From Clostridia bacterium (GTDB lineage Bacteria > Bacillota > Clostridia > Oscillospirales > Acutalibacteraceae): a stretch of 5,572 nucleotides of DNA. Numbering within the stretch: the first letter of the stretch is position 1; each line of letters begins with the position of its first letter. Location of the stretch: the NCBI GenBank assembly GCA_900754145.1, contig CAAEBW010000167.1, forward strand, positions 1-5,572, in the 5' to 3' direction. Positions 4,929 to 5,572 of this stretch are shown piece by piece. The notes below the pieces were generated by a model. The model was not told where the DNA came from. It worked only from the letters and a program-made list of their open reading frames with translations, and ran no database searches. The position numbers and the translations under genes are program-made.

Positions 4929-5572
4929 ATGGAACAGGATTTATGGAGTTATTTGCAGACCGTTAAAAAGCCTATTGTACTTTACGGTATGGGCAACGGC
5001 GCGGATAAAATAATAGATGTACTAAATGCTTACGGCATTGAAATTTCGGGCGTTTTTGCGACCGACGGCTTTGTGCGGGAAAAATACTTTCACGGCTTTA
5101 AGCTTTCTTCCTATTCAGAGCTTCGGGAAAAATTCGGCGAAATGGCGGTGCTTTTGTGCTTTGGGAGCTCAAGACCCGAGGTGCTGGCAAACATTAAAAA
5201 AATTTCCGCCGAGCAGGAGCTTTACGCTCCCGATGTGCCCGTCTACGGCGGCGGGCTTTTTAATAAAGAGTATGCCCAAAATAACAAAGAAGACTTGGAA
5301 CGCGTTTATTCCCGCCTTGCGGACGAAAAATCAAGGGAAACCTTCCGAAATATTATTGAGTATAAATTAAGCGGCAAACTCGATTATCTCTACCAATGTG
5401 AAGTAAGCGCGGAGGAGCCCTACGATACATTTTTAAGGTTTAGCGATAACGAAAGCTACATAGACCTTGGCGCGTACACGGGGGACACGGTAGCGGACTT
5501 TGTTTCCCGCGTAAAGGACTATATCAGTATCACCGCCGTTGAGCCGGACAAAAAAAGCTTTAAAAAGCTTAT
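4929..5572 (+). CDS. FkbM-family SAM-dependent methyltransferase, 3' end cut by window
   Basis: Open from the ATG at 4929 to the window edge (214 residues seen). The first half (about 14-115) resembles a Rossmann-type nucleotide-binding domain: IVLYGMGNGADKI with G20-x-G22-x-G24 followed by alternating strand and helix segments. The second half starts the methyltransferase: motif I YIDLGAYTGDTVADF (177-191) and the acidic end of the next strand, AVEPD (203-207), which would bind the SAM ribose. This two-part layout is found in FkbM-type enzymes that methylate sugars or other metabolites; the substrate here cannot be told. An in-frame ATG at 4911 would add six residues (MGWGYY), but it overlaps the -10 box and lacks a ribosome binding site, so 4929, 5 nt after a GGGGG run, is preferred. 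The gene is transcribed away from rhaB. Confidence 0.87.
   Translation, partial: MEQDLWSYLQTVKKPIVLYGMGNGADKIIDVLNAYGIEISGVFATDGFVREKYFHGFKLSSYSELREKFGEMAVLLCFGSSRPEVLANIKKISAEQELYAPDVPVYGGGLFNKEYAQNNKEDLERVYSRLADEKSRETFRNIIEYKLSGKLDYLYQCEVSAEEPYDTFLRFSDNESYIDLGAYTGDTVADFVSRVKDYISITAVEPDKKSFKKL

Noticed and set aside
5026..5370. 114-codon plus-strand frame
   Set aside because: It overlaps the methyltransferase gene in another frame, starts mid-gene without a ribosome binding site and has no conserved motif, whereas the frame from 4929 shows clear SAM-binding motifs.

Overview
The window looks like chromosomal DNA of a Gram-positive anaerobe of the Clostridia, most likely an uncultured Oscillospiraceae/Ruminococcaceae-type gut bacterium. 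The reasons are an RNase Y gene, strong AGGAGG-type ribosome binding sites, sigma-A-type promoters with AT-rich spacers, a Group II-style solitary ECF S component, a DUF4430 lipoprotein and small palindromic intergenic repeats of a kind I recall from such genomes. The taxonomic call is inference; no rRNA or marker phylogeny is available.

Layout. Positions 1-1538 (minus) hold nearly all of rny (RNase Y), lacking only its last few codons, with a strong promoter at 1706-1734 and a structured leader of about 160 nt. Positions 1831-2008 hold no gene but a dense mosaic of short palindromes, three ACGTAGGG direct repeats and a 7-nt tandem repeat. Positions 2041-3247 (minus) form one compact transcription unit: promoter (3219-3247), cobalamin riboswitch (about 3048-3214), a DUF4430 (transcobalamin C-terminal-like) lipoprotein (2562-2987), and a six-helix ECF-transporter S component (2041-2559, TTG start, 2 nt after the lipoprotein stop). 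Positions 3320-4792 (minus) are rhaB (L-rhamnulokinase). Positions 4793-4928 are a divergent promoter region. Position 4929 to the window end (plus) is the 5' part of an FkbM-family methyltransferase with an extra N-terminal nucleotide-binding-like domain.

The most interesting item is the riboswitch-lipoprotein-S-component unit. A B12-sensing RNA controls a surface lipoprotein related to the substrate-closing domain of vertebrate B12 carriers, translationally coupled to a solitary membrane S component. The simplest reading is a two-gene corrinoid (or corrinoid-precursor) capture and uptake system that borrows a shared EcfA/A'/T energising module encoded elsewhere. The unit is bracketed on both sides by a related GGGACGRTG palindrome plus a 7-nt tandem repeat, arranged as mirror images. 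The flanking genes (RNA turnover, rhamnose catabolism, a sugar- or metabolite-type methyltransferase) appear to be separate transcription units.
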